Source: Microbacterium sp. Root180 (GTDB lineage: Bacteria > Actinomycetota > Actinomycetes > Actinomycetales > Microbacteriaceae). Taken from it: a stretch of 64,000 bases of DNA. The first letter of the stretch is position 1; each line of letters begins with the position of its first letter. The notes under the pieces were generated by a model. That model was not told the DNA's origin, ran no database searches, and was given only the letters and a program-made list of their open reading frames with translations. A program made the translations under genes and the position numbers. The stretch covers positions 665,626 to 729,625 of the forward strand of contig NZ_LMHS01000003.1 of the NCBI RefSeq assembly GCF_001428485.1, written 5' to 3'. Positions 15,523-25,024 of the stretch are shown here, one piece after another.

Positions 15523-16095
15523 ATGACCACCGCGACCACCACGCCGAAGACGGCCCCCGAGGCATTCGTGAGGACGCCTGGGGCCGGCCTCCGCGGCACT
15601 GCCGTCGCCTGGGCGGCTGTCGCGGCGTGGGGCGCGGGACTGATCGAGCTCGCGCTCGGCGCAGGGGCATTGCCGCAGGACGGAGCCGCCCGGGGGGCCG
15701 GCATCGTCCTGCTGGCGCTCGGCGCCGGCGGACTCGTTTGGGGAGCCGCGACGCTCGCCCGCGGACGCATCGTCGTCCCGCGGGCGGGCGTCGCCGGCGC
15801 TCTCGCCGGCATCGCCGCCACGACCGTCGTGTTCGCCGCGGACCCGGTGCGCACCAGCGTGCTCGCGACGGCCGCCGCGATGGGACTGCTCGTCACCATC
15901 GCCCTCGTATGCGCCGCGGTGCTGCGGGCACGATCTCGGGGCAAGGCGGATGCCGCACCCCCGCCCGTCTGGGCGATCCTCGTCGCCGCGGCCATCGTCG
16001 CCGCGCTCGTCACCCCGGCGCTCGGCGCCACCGAGGCGGGTCGCAACGCGACCGGGCACGGCGGGCACCAGCTCATCGATCCGGGCCACCACTGA
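15523..16095 (+). CDS. Hypothetical membrane protein with His-rich tail
   Basis: A 190-residue alanine-rich integral membrane protein with about five helices. The external C-terminus (GHGGHQLIDPGHH) is histidine-rich and might bind metal. It lies 12 bases after the DUF4383 gene and is probably its operon partner. No family recognised with confidence. Confidence 0.7.
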   Translation: MTTATTTPKTAPEAFVRTPGAGLRGTAVAWAAVAAWGAGLIELALGAGALPQDGAARGAGIVLLALGAGGLVWGAATLARGRIVVPRAGVAGALAGIAATTVVFAADPVRTSVLATAAAMGLLVTIALVCAAVLRARSRGKADAAPPPVWAILVAAAIVAALVTPALGATEAGRNATGHGGHQLIDPGHH

Positions 16096-16111
16096 CCCGG
16101 ACGCGGGCCGA

Positions 16112-16182
16112 GCACAACTCCTCGGATACGCCGGGCACCGGCATCCGTCAGCGGCATCGCCGCCGTCGAGGAGGAGTTGTGC
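16112..16182. repeat. Long-range inverted repeat between convergent genes
   Basis: GCACAACTCCTC (16112-16123) is perfectly complemented at 16171-16182, with 47 bases between. It lies between the ends of the membrane protein gene and the convergent epimerase gene. There is no T tract. Its loop is much longer than in the 20-17-20 elements, so it is listed separately. Confidence 0.55.
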
Positions 16183-16218
16183 ACACCACCGGCACCCACC
16201 GCCGCCGGAGCGCCTGGA

Positions 16219-17163
16219 TCAGCCGATCGCGGCGATCCTCCACGAGGCCGTGGCCTCGGCGCCGGGCTCGAGGGCGATGAGCCCCGTATCGAAGGAATAG
16301 TTCGCGTCGTTGAAGGCATCCGGAGCGCAGGTCATCGGCTCGACCGCGAGGCCGAGGCGGCTGAGCGCGGGCTCGGCCTTGTCGGCCGTGTGGACCTGCA
16401 CCCACGGGCACGCGGCATCCCACGACATCTGCACGCCCGAGCCGGCGGCGTCGGTCACGCGCACGGTCGCCACACCCGCGGCGTCGCGCGTGAGACCGGA
16501 GTAGGCGTGATCGATCTCGACGGCGCCGAGGCGGCGAGGCGCGCGGAAGTCGAAGCGCTCGGGGTCGTCGGAGTCGACCGCCACGAGATCGGTCGGAATG
16601 AGCCGGTCGTCGGTCACGGCGAGCACCTGGGACGCGGGGAGCTCGAGCGTCCAGTCGTCGACGTGACCCTCTCCCGCGACGAGATACGGGTGCGGTCCGG
16701 TGCCCCAGGGCGCGGCATCCGCGCTCTCATTGCGCGCCGTCACCGACTGGGTCAGTCCGTCGGGACCGAGCGAGAACGTGGTCACGACGACCACCCGCCA
16801 CGGGTACGAGCTCTGCGGCTGCACGACCGCGGCGAGAGTGACGTGATCGGGCCCCTTGTCGACGGCCTCGAAGTCGAGCCATCCCGCGAGCCCGTGCAGG
16901 GCGTGGGAGCGGGCGGGCTCGGTGAGGGCGAGCTGATGCTCGACCCCGCCGAAGGTGTAGCGGCCGTCGACGACCCGGTTCGGCCACGGTGCGAGCGTCG
17001 CGCCGCGGTAGGAAGGACGCACCTCGTCGGCATCGAAGGGCACCACCAGGTCGCGACCGCGATAGGTGAGGGAGCGGACGGTCGCGCCGATGCTGGCGAC
17101 GACCGCCTCGTAGTCGCCCGCGCGCAGCGCGTGCTGGGTGCCGGACGTCGGGATTCGAGGCAT
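16219..17163 (-). CDS. galM: Aldose 1-epimerase family protein
   Basis: A 314-residue galactose-mutarotase-fold protein with APWPNRVVDGRYTFGG, SHALHGLAGWLDFE (sugar-binding histidines), GTGPHPYLVAGEG and the late VEPMTCAPDAFND motif containing the presumed catalytic acid region. It interconverts sugar anomers; next to araDBA it probably supplies the right arabinose anomer, though family members vary in substrate. The ATG at 17163 is chosen over a longer frame that would read through the operator. A GATACT -10 and an operator-like site lie just upstream, so it can be transcribed separately from araA. Confidence 0.85.
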   Translation of the reverse strand: MPRIPTSGTQHALRAGDYEAVVASIGATVRSLTYRGRDLVVPFDADEVRPSYRGATLAPWPNRVVDGRYTFGGVEHQLALTEPARSHALHGLAGWLDFEAVDKGPDHVTLAAVVQPQSSYPWRVVVVTTFSLGPDGLTQSVTARNESADAAPWGTGPHPYLVAGEGHVDDWTLELPASQVLAVTDDRLIPTDLVAVDSDDPERFDFRAPRRLGAVEIDHAYSGLTRDAAGVATVRVTDAAGSGVQMSWDAACPWVQVHTADKAEPALSRLGLAVEPMTCAPDAFNDANYSFDTGLIALEPGAEATASWRIAAIG

Positions 17164-17188
17164 GGAGGAGTCCCCTGGATTCGGTGGG

Positions 17189-17202
17189 TGGAAGCGTTCC
17201 CA
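17189..17202. promoter_or_regulatory. LacI-type operator upstream of galM
   Basis: TGGGAACGCTTCCA on the minus strand is a near-palindrome with central CG, immediately downstream of a GATACT hexamer. Position and form fit repression by the arabinose LacI protein, which is inferred. Confidence 0.5.
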
Positions 17203-17254
17203 GTATCGCGCGATCACTGCGGGCCCGGCGACCGGGTCGGCCGGCCGGTCCCGG

Positions 17255-18766
17255 TCAGAGACCCTGGGCGAGCCGGTAGTAGGCCTGGTTCCAGCGAAGT
17301 TCGCGCTGGAAGGAGCGGACGGTGGTGTCCTCGTCGATGACGACGAGCTCGGTCCCCGCGATCTCGGCGAAGTCGCGGAACACCTCGATACCCACGGCGG
17401 TGGTCATCACGGTGTGGTGGGCGGCGCCGGCGGCGAGCCAGCATGCCGCCGAGGTGGCGAAGTCGGGAGCGGGCTCCCACACGGCGCGGCCGACCGGGAG
17501 GTTGGGCAGGTCGGGGGCCTCGACGTTGGTGACGACGTTGGCGACGAGGCGGAACCGGTCGCGCATATCGCTCATCGCGACCACGAGGGCGGGGCCGGGG
17601 TCGGCGGTGAAGACCAGGCGCACCGGGTCGTCCTTGCCGCCGATGCCGAGCGCGTGCACCTCCAGGCGAGGCTTGGCCGTGGTCAGCGACGGCGAGACCT
17701 CGAGCATGTGGGCGCCCAGGATGCGCTCCGCACCGGGCACGAGGTCGTAGGTGTAGTCCTCCATGAGGCTCGCGCCGCCGGGGAGCCCGGCGCCCATCAC
17801 GTTCGCCACGCGGACGAGGATCGCGGTCTTCCAGTCACCCTCCGCGCCGAACCCGTACCCCTCGGCCATCAACCGCTGCACCGCCAGTCCGGGCAGCTGC
17901 TTCAGCGCACCGAGGTCCTCGAACGACGTGGTGAACGCACCGAAGCCGCCCTCCTCCAGGAAGGAGCGCAGCCCCAGCTCGATCGCCGCGCCGTCGCGCA
18001 GCGACTGGTGCCGCTCCGCGCCCGGCAGCAGCTCGTCGGCGACGTCGTACGAGTCGAGGTAGACGTCCACCAGGGCGTCGATGTCGGCATCCGTCGCCGC
18101 CTCGACCGCCGCGACCAGGTCGTTCACACCCCACGTGTTGACCTGGACGCCGAACCGCAGCTCGGCCTCGGTCTTATCGCCCTCGGTGACCGCGACGAAG
18201 CGCATGTTGTCACCGAAACGGGCGAGCTTGAGGGTGCGCGCGGCCGCCCAGCCGGCAGCGGCGCGCTCCCAGTCCTCGACCTGCTGCAGCACGGTCGGGT
18301 TCGAGACGTGACCGACGACGGTCTTGCGCGCGACGCCGAGACGGGTCTGGATGTACCCGAACTCGCGGTCCCCGTGGGCGGCCTGGTTCAGGTTCATGAA
18401 GTCGAAGTCGATGTCGGCCCACGGCAGCTCGACGTTGGCCTGCGTGTGCAGATGCAGCAGCGGCTTGCGCAGGGCGTCCAGACCCGAGATCCACATCTTC
18501 GCCGGGCTGAAGGTGTGCATCCAGGCGATCACCCCGATCACGTCATCACGCGCGTTGACCTCGAGCGCGAGCCGACGGATCGCGTCGGAGTCCTTCAGCA
18601 CCGGCTTCCACACCACGGTGACCGGGAGACCGGCGAGGCCCTCGGCCACCGCCTGCGACTGCTCCGCCACCTGACGCAGCGTCTCCTCGCCGTAGAGGTT
18701 CTGGCTGCCGGTCACGAACCACACCTCGTACTGATCCAGGGAGGTGACAAGAGGCTGACGGGTCAT
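17255..18766 (-). CDS. araA: L-arabinose isomerase
   Basis: Converts L-arabinose to L-ribulose in the cytoplasm. The 503-residue length is normal. The family N-terminus [18 protein letters not shown], the [13 protein letters not shown] motif and the conserved [20 protein letters not shown] segment are all present, with the [13 protein letters not shown] motif central. It is the last of the araD-araB-araA set, 27 bases behind araB. A possible terminator or processing site before galM was not seen. Confidence 0.97.
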   Translation of the reverse strand: MTRQPLVTSLDQYEVWFVTGSQNLYGEETLRQVAEQSQAVAEGLAGLPVTVVWKPVLKDSDAIRRLALEVNARDDVIGVIAWMHTFSPAKMWISGLDALRKPLLHLHTQANVELPWADIDFDFMNLNQAAHGDREFGYIQTRLGVARKTVVGHVSNPTVLQQVEDWERAAAGWAAARTLKLARFGDNMRFVAVTEGDKTEAELRFGVQVNTWGVNDLVAAVEAATDADIDALVDVYLDSYDVADELLPGAERHQSLRDGAAIELGLRSFLEEGGFGAFTTSFEDLGALKQLPGLAVQRLMAEGYGFGAEGDWKTAILVRVANVMGAGLPGGASLMEDYTYDLVPGAERILGAHMLEVSPSLTTAKPRLEVHALGIGGKDDPVRLVFTADPGPALVVAMSDMRDRFRLVANVVTNVEAPDLPNLPVGRAVWEPAPDFATSAACWLAAGAAHHTVMTTAVGIEVFRDFAEIAGTELVVIDEDTTVRSFQRELRWNQAYYRLAQGL

Positions 18767-18793
18767 ATCGAGGGTCCTTGTGTTCGAAAGGGT

Positions 18794-20431
18794 TCAGAGA
18801 GCGGTGACGGCGGCGGACTCGACGACGAGTCCGGAGCGATAGCGGGCGAGGTAGGAGGCGAAGCCGGCCACGTCGTCGGGGTGAGGGACGACGGTGTGGA
18901 CGGATGCCGCGCCGAAGACGCGCTCGCGCAGGTACGCGTCGAGGTCGAGTTCTTCCGCATCGACGAGGTAGGCGGCGAGGACGGCGATGCCCCACGCCCC
19001 GCCCTCCGACGCCGTCTCGCCCACGGCGACCGGTGCGTCCAGAGCGCCGGCGAGGAATCGCTGGGCGACTCCCGCCGTGCGGAACACGCCGCCGTGCGCG
19101 AACATGCGATCGATGGCGACGCCCTCGTCGCCGAGCACGCGCATGCCGAGCGCAAGGGTGCCGAAGACGCCGTACAGCTGCGCCCGCATGAAGTTCGCGA
19201 GGGTGAAGCGGCTGTCGGGCGTGCGCACGAACAGCGGCCGACCCTCGCTGAGCCCCGCGATCGGCTCGCCTGCGAGGTGGTTGTAGGCGAGCAGGCCGCC
19301 GGCATCCGGATCCCCGTCCAGCGCCTCGCGGAACAGCGCTTCGAAGACCTCGTCCGAGCCGAGGCGGCCACCGGCGATCGCTGCGAAGCGGTCGAACAGA
19401 CCGACCCACGCGGCCAGCTCACTGGCGCCGTTGTTGCAGTGCACCATCGCCACCGCGTCGCCGGCCGGCGTCGTGACGAGGTCGAGCTCGTGATGAACGC
19501 GCGACAGCGGATGCTCCAGCACGACCATGGCGAAGATGCTCGTGCCCGCGCTCACATTGCCGGTGCGCGGGGCGACGGAGCACGTCGCGACCATGCCGGT
19601 ACCGGCGTCGCCCTCCGGTGGGCACAGCGGAACGCCGGCCTGCAGGGCACCGCTCGGGTCGAGCAGGACCGCACCCTCGGCGGTCAGGTGGCCCGCGGGC
19701 TCGCCGGCGACCAGGACCTCGGGCAGCAGATCCGACACGGTGCGCTCGTGTCCGCGCTCCGAGAGGAGCCGATCGAACTTCTCCAGGAGTGCCGCGTCGT
19801 AGTCGCGGGTCGACGAGTCGATCGGGAACATCCCCGAGGCGTCGCCGACGCCGAGCACCGTGCGTCCGGTGAGCTTCCAGTGGACGTAGCCGGCGAGCGT
19901 GGTGAAGAAGGTCACCTCGCCGACGTGCGGCTCCTCGTCGAGCACGGCCTGATAGAGGTGGGCGATCGACCAGCGCAAGGGGATGTTCAGGCCGAACAGG
20001 CCCGACAGCTCCGCGGCCGCGCGCGCGGTGTGGGTGTTGCGCCACGTGCGGAAGCCGGTGAGCAGCTCACCGTCCGCACCGAACGCGAGGTAGCCGTGCA
20101 TCATGGCCGAGACCCCGATCGCGGCGAGGGCCTCGAGGCCCACGTCGTAGCGGCGATGCACGTCGGCCGCGAGATCGGCGTACGCCGCCTGCAGTCCCGA
20201 CCAGACGTCGTCGATCGCATAGGTCCAGAGCCGGTCGACGAACGCGTTCTCCCACGCGTGAGCGCCCACCGCGAGCACCGTCGACGGGTCGTCGGCCCTC
20301 ACGAGGCACGCCTTGATGCGGGTCGACCCCAGTTCGATGCCGAGCACGGCCTTGCCGTCGCGGATCGCCTGAGCGGCAGCCGCCGGATCGAGTGTCCGCG
20401 AAGCGGATGTATAGAGATCATCCGTCGTCAT
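18794..20431 (-). CDS. araB: L-ribulokinase
   Basis: Phosphorylates L-ribulose to L-ribulose 5-phosphate. The 545-residue protein has the FGGY-kinase N-terminal phosphate motif VLGIELGSTRIKACLV, MMHGYLAFGADGELL, TNLF-like region replaced by NIPLRWSIAHLYQAV, and GTSIFAMVVLEH in the second domain. The start codon overlaps the araD stop by four bases (ATGA), so translation is coupled. It is shorter than E. coli AraB by about 20 residues, within family range. Confidence 0.95.
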   Translation of the reverse strand: MTTDDLYTSASRTLDPAAAAQAIRDGKAVLGIELGSTRIKACLVRADDPSTVLAVGAHAWENAFVDRLWTYAIDDVWSGLQAAYADLAADVHRRYDVGLEALAAIGVSAMMHGYLAFGADGELLTGFRTWRNTHTARAAAELSGLFGLNIPLRWSIAHLYQAVLDEEPHVGEVTFFTTLAGYVHWKLTGRTVLGVGDASGMFPIDSSTRDYDAALLEKFDRLLSERGHERTVSDLLPEVLVAGEPAGHLTAEGAVLLDPSGALQAGVPLCPPEGDAGTGMVATCSVAPRTGNVSAGTSIFAMVVLEHPLSRVHHELDLVTTPAGDAVAMVHCNNGASELAAWVGLFDRFAAIAGGRLGSDEVFEALFREALDGDPDAGGLLAYNHLAGEPIAGLSEGRPLFVRTPDSRFTLANFMRAQLYGVFGTLALGMRVLGDEGVAIDRMFAHGGVFRTAGVAQRFLAGALDAPVAVGETASEGGAWGIAVLAAYLVDAEELDLDAYLRERVFGAASVHTVVPHPDDVAGFASYLARYRSGLVVESAAVTAL

Positions 20432-21162
20432 GCCCGCTCCTCCACGTCGCGGCGCTCATCGGCGGACTGGCCGTAGACGTTCTGATACCGGTCGTAGAGG
20501 CTGTCGATCGCCGCCTGCGGGATCGGGATCAGCGGACCGGCTTCCCGCGCGTAGTGCACGGTGCGGGCGACGTCCTCGACCATCACCGCAGCCTTCACGG
20601 CGTCCTTGGCCGACGTGCCGATCGTGAACGGGCCGTGGTTCTGCATCAGCACTGCACGAGAGCGATGACCCCGCAGGGTCTCGACGATGCCGCGACCGAT
20701 CGAGTCGTCGCCGATGATCGCGAACGGCCCGACCGGGATCGGCCCGCCGAACTCGTCGGCCATCGCCGTGATCACGCACGGGATCTCCTCGCCGCGCGCC
20801 GCCCACGCAACCGCGAACGTCGAGTGGGTGTGCACCACTCCCCCGACCTCGGGCATGTTCCGGTACACGTACGCGTGCGCCGCGGTATCGCTCGACGGGC
20901 TGCGCTCGCTCCCCGCAGTGCCCGGGACGACGTTGCCGTCCAGATCGCACAGGATCATGTTCTCGGGCGCGAGGTCGTCGTACGACACCCCCGACGGCTT
21001 GATCACGAACAGGTCCGCGCGGCGGTCATCACCGACGCGCACACGTCCGGAGACGTTGCCGCCGGTCCACACGACGAGGCCGTAGCGCACCAGCTCGCCG
21101 TGCAGCTTCGCCACCTCGGCGCGCACGTCGTCGATGGCGACCTGGAGTTCGGTACCGGTCAT
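20428..21162 (-). CDS. araD: L-ribulose-5-phosphate 4-epimerase
   Basis: Converts L-ribulose 5-phosphate to D-xylulose 5-phosphate, joining the pentose phosphate pathway. The 244-residue class II aldolase-fold protein contains TGGNVSGR, the phosphate-binding IKPSGVSYDDL, and the zinc-binding histidines in VVHTHSTFAVAWAA plus a third histidine in LMQNHGPFTIG. The ATG shares one base with the stop of the upstream permease. Longer frames upstream are antisense-type shadows of the permease. Confidence 0.95.
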   Translation of the reverse strand: MTGTELQVAIDDVRAEVAKLHGELVRYGLVVWTGGNVSGRVRVGDDRRADLFVIKPSGVSYDDLAPENMILCDLDGNVVPGTAGSERSPSSDTAAHAYVYRNMPEVGGVVHTHSTFAVAWAARGEEIPCVITAMADEFGGPIPVGPFAIIGDDSIGRGIVETLRGHRSRAVLMQNHGPFTIGTSAKDAVKAAVMVEDVARTVHYAREAGPLIPIPQAAIDSLYDRYQNVYGQSADERRDVEERA

Positions 21163-22232
21163 CAGCTCGCCCTTCGCCGCGTCAGCACGCGCTGCAGCAG
21201 CACGAACACGAGCAGGACGGCACCGGTGATGATCGTGAGGTACTCGGGGTTGATCGTCCCGTCCTTGGTGATGATGAGGCGCAGCGCCGCGATCACGAAC
21301 ACGCCGACCACCGAGCCCAGGACGTAGCCGTAGCCGCCGGTCAGCAGCGTCCCGCCGATGACGACGGCGGCGATCGCGTCGAGCTCCCAGCCGATGCCGG
21401 TGACGTTCTGGGCCTTGCCGCCGACCTCCGCGGTGTAGACAACCGCCGCCAGACCCGCCAGGGCGCCGGAGATGATGTAGATCCCCACACGCGTCCGCGC
21501 GACCGGCAGACCCATGAGCCCCGCCGACGACTCGCTGCCGCCGATCGCGTACACCGTGCGCCCGCTGCGACTGCGGTGCATGAAGAACATGCCGCCGAGC
21601 ACGACGAGCAGCGCGATGATCAGGCCGGGCGTGACCGTCAGGTCGTTGACCTTGGGACCGTCGTACAGCTTCCAGTCCGTGGCGAGCAGGTGGATCGGCG
21701 AATCCTCGGGCGCCTGGACAGGCGTGGTCGAGAGGATCGAGGCCAGTCCTCGTGCGAGGAACATCATCGCGAGCGTCGCGATGAAGGGCTGCACGTTGAA
21801 GTACTGGATCATGACGCCCGCGATCACGCCGAAGAGCGCGCCGAACAGGATCATGAGCAGCATCGAGACCCAGCCGTTGATGCCGATGTTCATGAGCATG
21901 ACGCCGGCGACCGAGCTGAACGCGACGACCGCGCCGACGGACAGGTCGATGCCGCCCGACACGATCACGATCGTCATCCCGACGGCCAGGATGATCGTCG
22001 GCGCGAAGCTGATGAGCAGGCTCGACATCGTTCCGGCGTGGAAGACCCTGCCGTACGCGACCTCGGCATAGATGAGCATGCCGAACAGCAGCACGAGCGC
22101 GGCGAGGGTGGGGATCACCGCCTGATTGCGCTCCCACAGCCGCGACAGGCGCGCGGCGCTGGCGGTGATCCTGCTCTCGGGCAGGTCGGGAACGGGCGGA
22201 ACGGCTTCGGCGAGCGTGCGTGACGAGGTCAT
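21162..22232 (-). CDS. yjfF: Sugar ABC transporter permease, YjfF-like
   Basis: A 356-residue BPD_transp_2-family permease with about nine helices and the conserved MTIVIVSGGIDLSVGAVVAF segment and VVIGGTLLTGGYG loop. It is the second of two permeases in the order of the E. coli ytfQ-ytfR-ytfT-yjfF operon. The ATG at 22232 overlaps the preceding permease stop by four bases and has GGAGGC upstream. With its partner it should form the channel of an L-arabinose importer. Confidence 0.85.
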   Translation of the reverse strand: MTSSRTLAEAVPPVPDLPESRITASAARLSRLWERNQAVIPTLAALVLLFGMLIYAEVAYGRVFHAGTMSSLLISFAPTIILAVGMTIVIVSGGIDLSVGAVVAFSSVAGVMLMNIGINGWVSMLLMILFGALFGVIAGVMIQYFNVQPFIATLAMMFLARGLASILSTTPVQAPEDSPIHLLATDWKLYDGPKVNDLTVTPGLIIALLVVLGGMFFMHRSRSGRTVYAIGGSESSAGLMGLPVARTRVGIYIISGALAGLAAVVYTAEVGGKAQNVTGIGWELDAIAAVVIGGTLLTGGYGYVLGSVVGVFVIAALRLIITKDGTINPEYLTIITGAVLLVFVLLQRVLTRRRAS

Positions 22233-23305
22233 GCGACGGCCTCCTTCGAGACGGGTGCGGCCGGTCCCGTTGCGGGCGGCGGCGGCGCGCCCGGGGACCT
22301 GCCGCGCTCGAGGACCCACGAGCGCACGCGCTCGGACTGCAGGAGCACGAGGACGATGATGACGATGGCCTTGAAAGCCGGCGTCGCCGCAGCGGGGATC
22401 CCGAGGAACAGCACCGTCTTGTTGAGGGTCGCGATGAGGAGTGCGCCGATCGTGGACCCCACGATCGAGAACTTTCCGCCGGCGAGCGAGGTGCCGCCGA
22501 TGACCACGGCGAGGATCGCGTCGAGCTCCATCAGGTTGCCGGTGCCTCCCACGCTCACCGTCATCACTTCCGAGACGCTGAACAGTCCGCCGACGGCGGC
22601 GAGGGCGGCAGAGAGGATGTAGACGCCGAACAGGATGGGGCGCGGACGGATGCCGGCGAGCCGGCTCGCGTGCGGGTTGATGCCGATCGACTCGATCATG
22701 AGCCCGAGCGCCGTGCGCCGCATCACCAGGGCGATGAGGACGACGATCGCGATGGCGAGCACGAAGCTGGTCGGGATGCCGAGGATCTGCCCGTTCGCGA
22801 GAAGGCGGAACGGCTCGTTGGTCGCGTTGGTGTTCTGTCCGCTGGTGATGACGCGCGCGATGCCTCGCGCGGCGAGCATCATGATCAGCGTGGTGATGAA
22901 GGGCTGCAGCCCGACGACGGCGACCAGGAAGCCGTTGATCGCACCGAGGACGATCGTCAGCGCCAACGCCAGACCGATCGCCGCCAGCATCGCGCCGATC
23001 GGCGCCGATCCGCTCAGGCTGGACAGGGTCTCCATCGCCACCGCCCCGCCGACGGCCATCATCGAGCCGACGGAGAGGTCGATGCCCCCCGTGGCGATGA
23101 CGAACGTCATGCCGAGGGCGATCATGATGATGGGAGCCGACACGCGCAGGATGTCCAGCACGTTGCCCGTCAGCATCCCGGTGGTCGGGTTCACGCTGAT
23201 CGCGAGGTAGGCGGGATTCTTCATCGTGTTGATCAGCAGCAGCAGTGCGATGCCGACGATCGCCCAGAACCAGGGCGTGCGCAGCGCGATCTTGACGCGA
23301 TTCAT
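22229..23305 (-). CDS. ytfT: Sugar ABC transporter permease, YtfT-like
   Basis: A 358-residue permease of the ribose/galactofuranose type, with MTFVIATGGIDLSVGSMMAV, FITTLIMMLAARGIARV and ILAVVIGGTSLAGGKFS. The C-terminal 30 residues are proline-rich and cytoplasmic. The ATG at 23305 overlaps the ATPase stop (ATGA, 23302-23305). It forms a heterodimeric channel with the YjfF-like protein encoded next. Confidence 0.85.
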   Translation of the reverse strand: MNRVKIALRTPWFWAIVGIALLLLINTMKNPAYLAISVNPTTGMLTGNVLDILRVSAPIIMIALGMTFVIATGGIDLSVGSMMAVGGAVAMETLSSLSGSAPIGAMLAAIGLALALTIVLGAINGFLVAVVGLQPFITTLIMMLAARGIARVITSGQNTNATNEPFRLLANGQILGIPTSFVLAIAIVVLIALVMRRTALGLMIESIGINPHASRLAGIRPRPILFGVYILSAALAAVGGLFSVSEVMTVSVGGTGNLMELDAILAVVIGGTSLAGGKFSIVGSTIGALLIATLNKTVLFLGIPAAATPAFKAIVIIVLVLLQSERVRSWVLERGRSPGAPPPPATGPAAPVSKEAVA

Positions 23306-24909
23306 GACGCGCTCCCTTCCTGGCCGGCGGCCGCTTCTCCGGCAGCCACCTCCTCGGCGAGCGCGTCGGCGGTCTTCTCGGCCTCGTCTCCCGACTCGGT
23401 GGCGATGACCGAGACGATGCTCTCGGCGGTCACCTCCGGCCCGTTGATGACCTCGCCCACTTTCTGGTGGTCCTTGAGGATGACGATCCGCTCGGAGAGC
23501 CGGACGACCTCCTCCAGCTCGGAGGAGATGAACACGACGCTCGTCCCGCCTTCGGCGAGGTCGGCCACGGTCTCCTGGATGTCGGCCTTGGCGCCGACGT
23601 CGATGCCGCGAGTCGGCTCGTCGAGCACGAGCAGGTCGGGGTCGGTGGCCAGCCACCGGCCGAGCAGCACTTTCTGCTGGTTGCCGCCCGAGAGCAGGCG
23701 GATCGGACGATCGGGGTCGTTGGGCCGGACGCTGAAGCGCTCCATATAGGTCTTCACCAGCTGGTCGACTTCGCGCGCGGGAACACGACGGAGCCAGCCG
23801 CGGCGGGCCTGGACGGCGAGCATGATGTTCTCGCGGACACTCAGATCGCCGACGATCCCGTCGTCGCGACGGCTCTCGGTCGAGTAGGCGATGCCGTGCG
23901 CGAGGCCCGCGACCGGAGAGTTCAGCGTGACCTTCTTGCCGCGGAGCTGGATCGTGCCGGAGTCGGACCTGTCGGCACCGGCGAGGAGCCTCGCGAGTTC
24001 GGTGCGACCGGATCCGAGGAGACCAGCGAATCCGACGACTTCACCCGCGTGGATCTCGAGATCGGTGGGCTCGATCGCGCCCTTGCGGCCGATGCTCTCG
24101 GCAGCGAGCAACGGCGTGACACTGCGGTCGCGCTGCTGCGTCTGACGATTGGACCCGAGGGCGCGGAGCGTTTCGAAGTCCTTGCCGATCATCTTCGAGA
24201 TGAGCTGCGTGCGATCAAGGTCGCGCTTGAGGTACTCGCCGACGAACCCGCCGTTGCGCAGGACCGTGATCCGGTCGCTGATGGCGTAGACCTGGTCGAG
24301 GAAGTGCGAGACGAAGAGGATCGCGACGCCTTGGTCGCGAAGGCGTCGGATGACCTGGAAGAGCACCTCGACCTCGGTCGCGTCGAGGCTCGAGGTGGGT
24401 TCGTCGAGGATGAGGACTTTGGAGTCGGTGACCATCGCGCGGCTGATCGCGACGAGCTGCTGGATCGCGATGGAGATCGATGAGAGCGGCGCGCGGGGGT
24501 CGAGGTCGCCGAGACCCATTCGGGCGAGGGCCTCGCGGGCGCGGGCGTGGGTCTTGCGCCAGTTGATGCCCGTCCAGTCGCGCACCTCGTGCCCGAGCAT
24601 CACGTTCTCACCGATGGTGAGGTTCGTGCACAGATTGACCTCTTGGTAGACGGTGGAGATCCCCGCGGCCTGGGCGGAGGCGGTGTCGTTGAAGTGGCGC
24701 ACCTGTCCGGCGACGACGATCTCGCCGGAGTCGATCTTGTACACGCCGGTGAGCGCTTTGATGAGGGTGGACTTGCCGGCGCCGTTCTCACCCATGAGGG
24801 TGTGGACTTCGCCGGGGAGCAGTCGGAAGCTGACGTCGTCGAGCGCTTTCACTCCCGGGAAGGTGATGGACGCGTTGCGGACCTCGACGATCGCGATCGG
24901 TTCACTCAT
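23302..24909 (-). CDS. ytfR: Sugar ABC transporter ATP-binding protein, YtfR-like
   Basis: A 535-residue double ATPase. The first half has Walker A GENGAGKSTL, signature SISIAIQQLVAISRA (a degenerate LSxxxxQ) and Walker B LILDEPTSSLD; the second half has GLLGSGRTELAR in the Walker A position, signature LLSGGNQQKVLLGRWLA and LLVLDEPTRGIDVGAK. This asymmetry is normal for sugar importers. The tail beyond residue 500 is glutamate/alanine-rich. The ATG at 24909 fits the family N-terminus (IVEVRNASITFPGVKAL). It powers uptake through the two permeases that follow. Confidence 0.93.
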   Translation of the reverse strand: MSEPIAIVEVRNASITFPGVKALDDVSFRLLPGEVHTLMGENGAGKSTLIKALTGVYKIDSGEIVVAGQVRHFNDTASAQAAGISTVYQEVNLCTNLTIGENVMLGHEVRDWTGINWRKTHARAREALARMGLGDLDPRAPLSSISIAIQQLVAISRAMVTDSKVLILDEPTSSLDATEVEVLFQVIRRLRDQGVAILFVSHFLDQVYAISDRITVLRNGGFVGEYLKRDLDRTQLISKMIGKDFETLRALGSNRQTQQRDRSVTPLLAAESIGRKGAIEPTDLEIHAGEVVGFAGLLGSGRTELARLLAGADRSDSGTIQLRGKKVTLNSPVAGLAHGIAYSTESRRDDGIVGDLSVRENIMLAVQARRGWLRRVPAREVDQLVKTYMERFSVRPNDPDRPIRLLSGGNQQKVLLGRWLATDPDLLVLDEPTRGIDVGAKADIQETVADLAEGGTSVVFISSELEEVVRLSERIVILKDHQKVGEVINGPEVTAESIVSVIATESGDEAEKTADALAEEVAAGEAAAGQEGSAS

Positions 24910-25024
24910 GGCTGCGGGTTCCTTCTGGCTTCGGAGTGGGCGAACGGGGACGAGCACGAGCGGGGGCCACCGCAGCGGCAGCCCCCGCTCGCATCACATC
25001 TCGTCTAGCCGATGCTGGGTCGAA

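Noticed and set aside
16112..16182. Fourth member of the 57-nt repeat family
   Set aside because: Arms are 12 bases with a 47-base interval and lack the CGAG/CCG ends, so it does not share the 20-17-20 geometry.
17138..20476. 1112-codon open frame on the plus strand
   Set aside because: It lies antisense to araB, araA and galM, has arginine/glycine/histidine-rich composition typical of high-GC shadows and no family motif.
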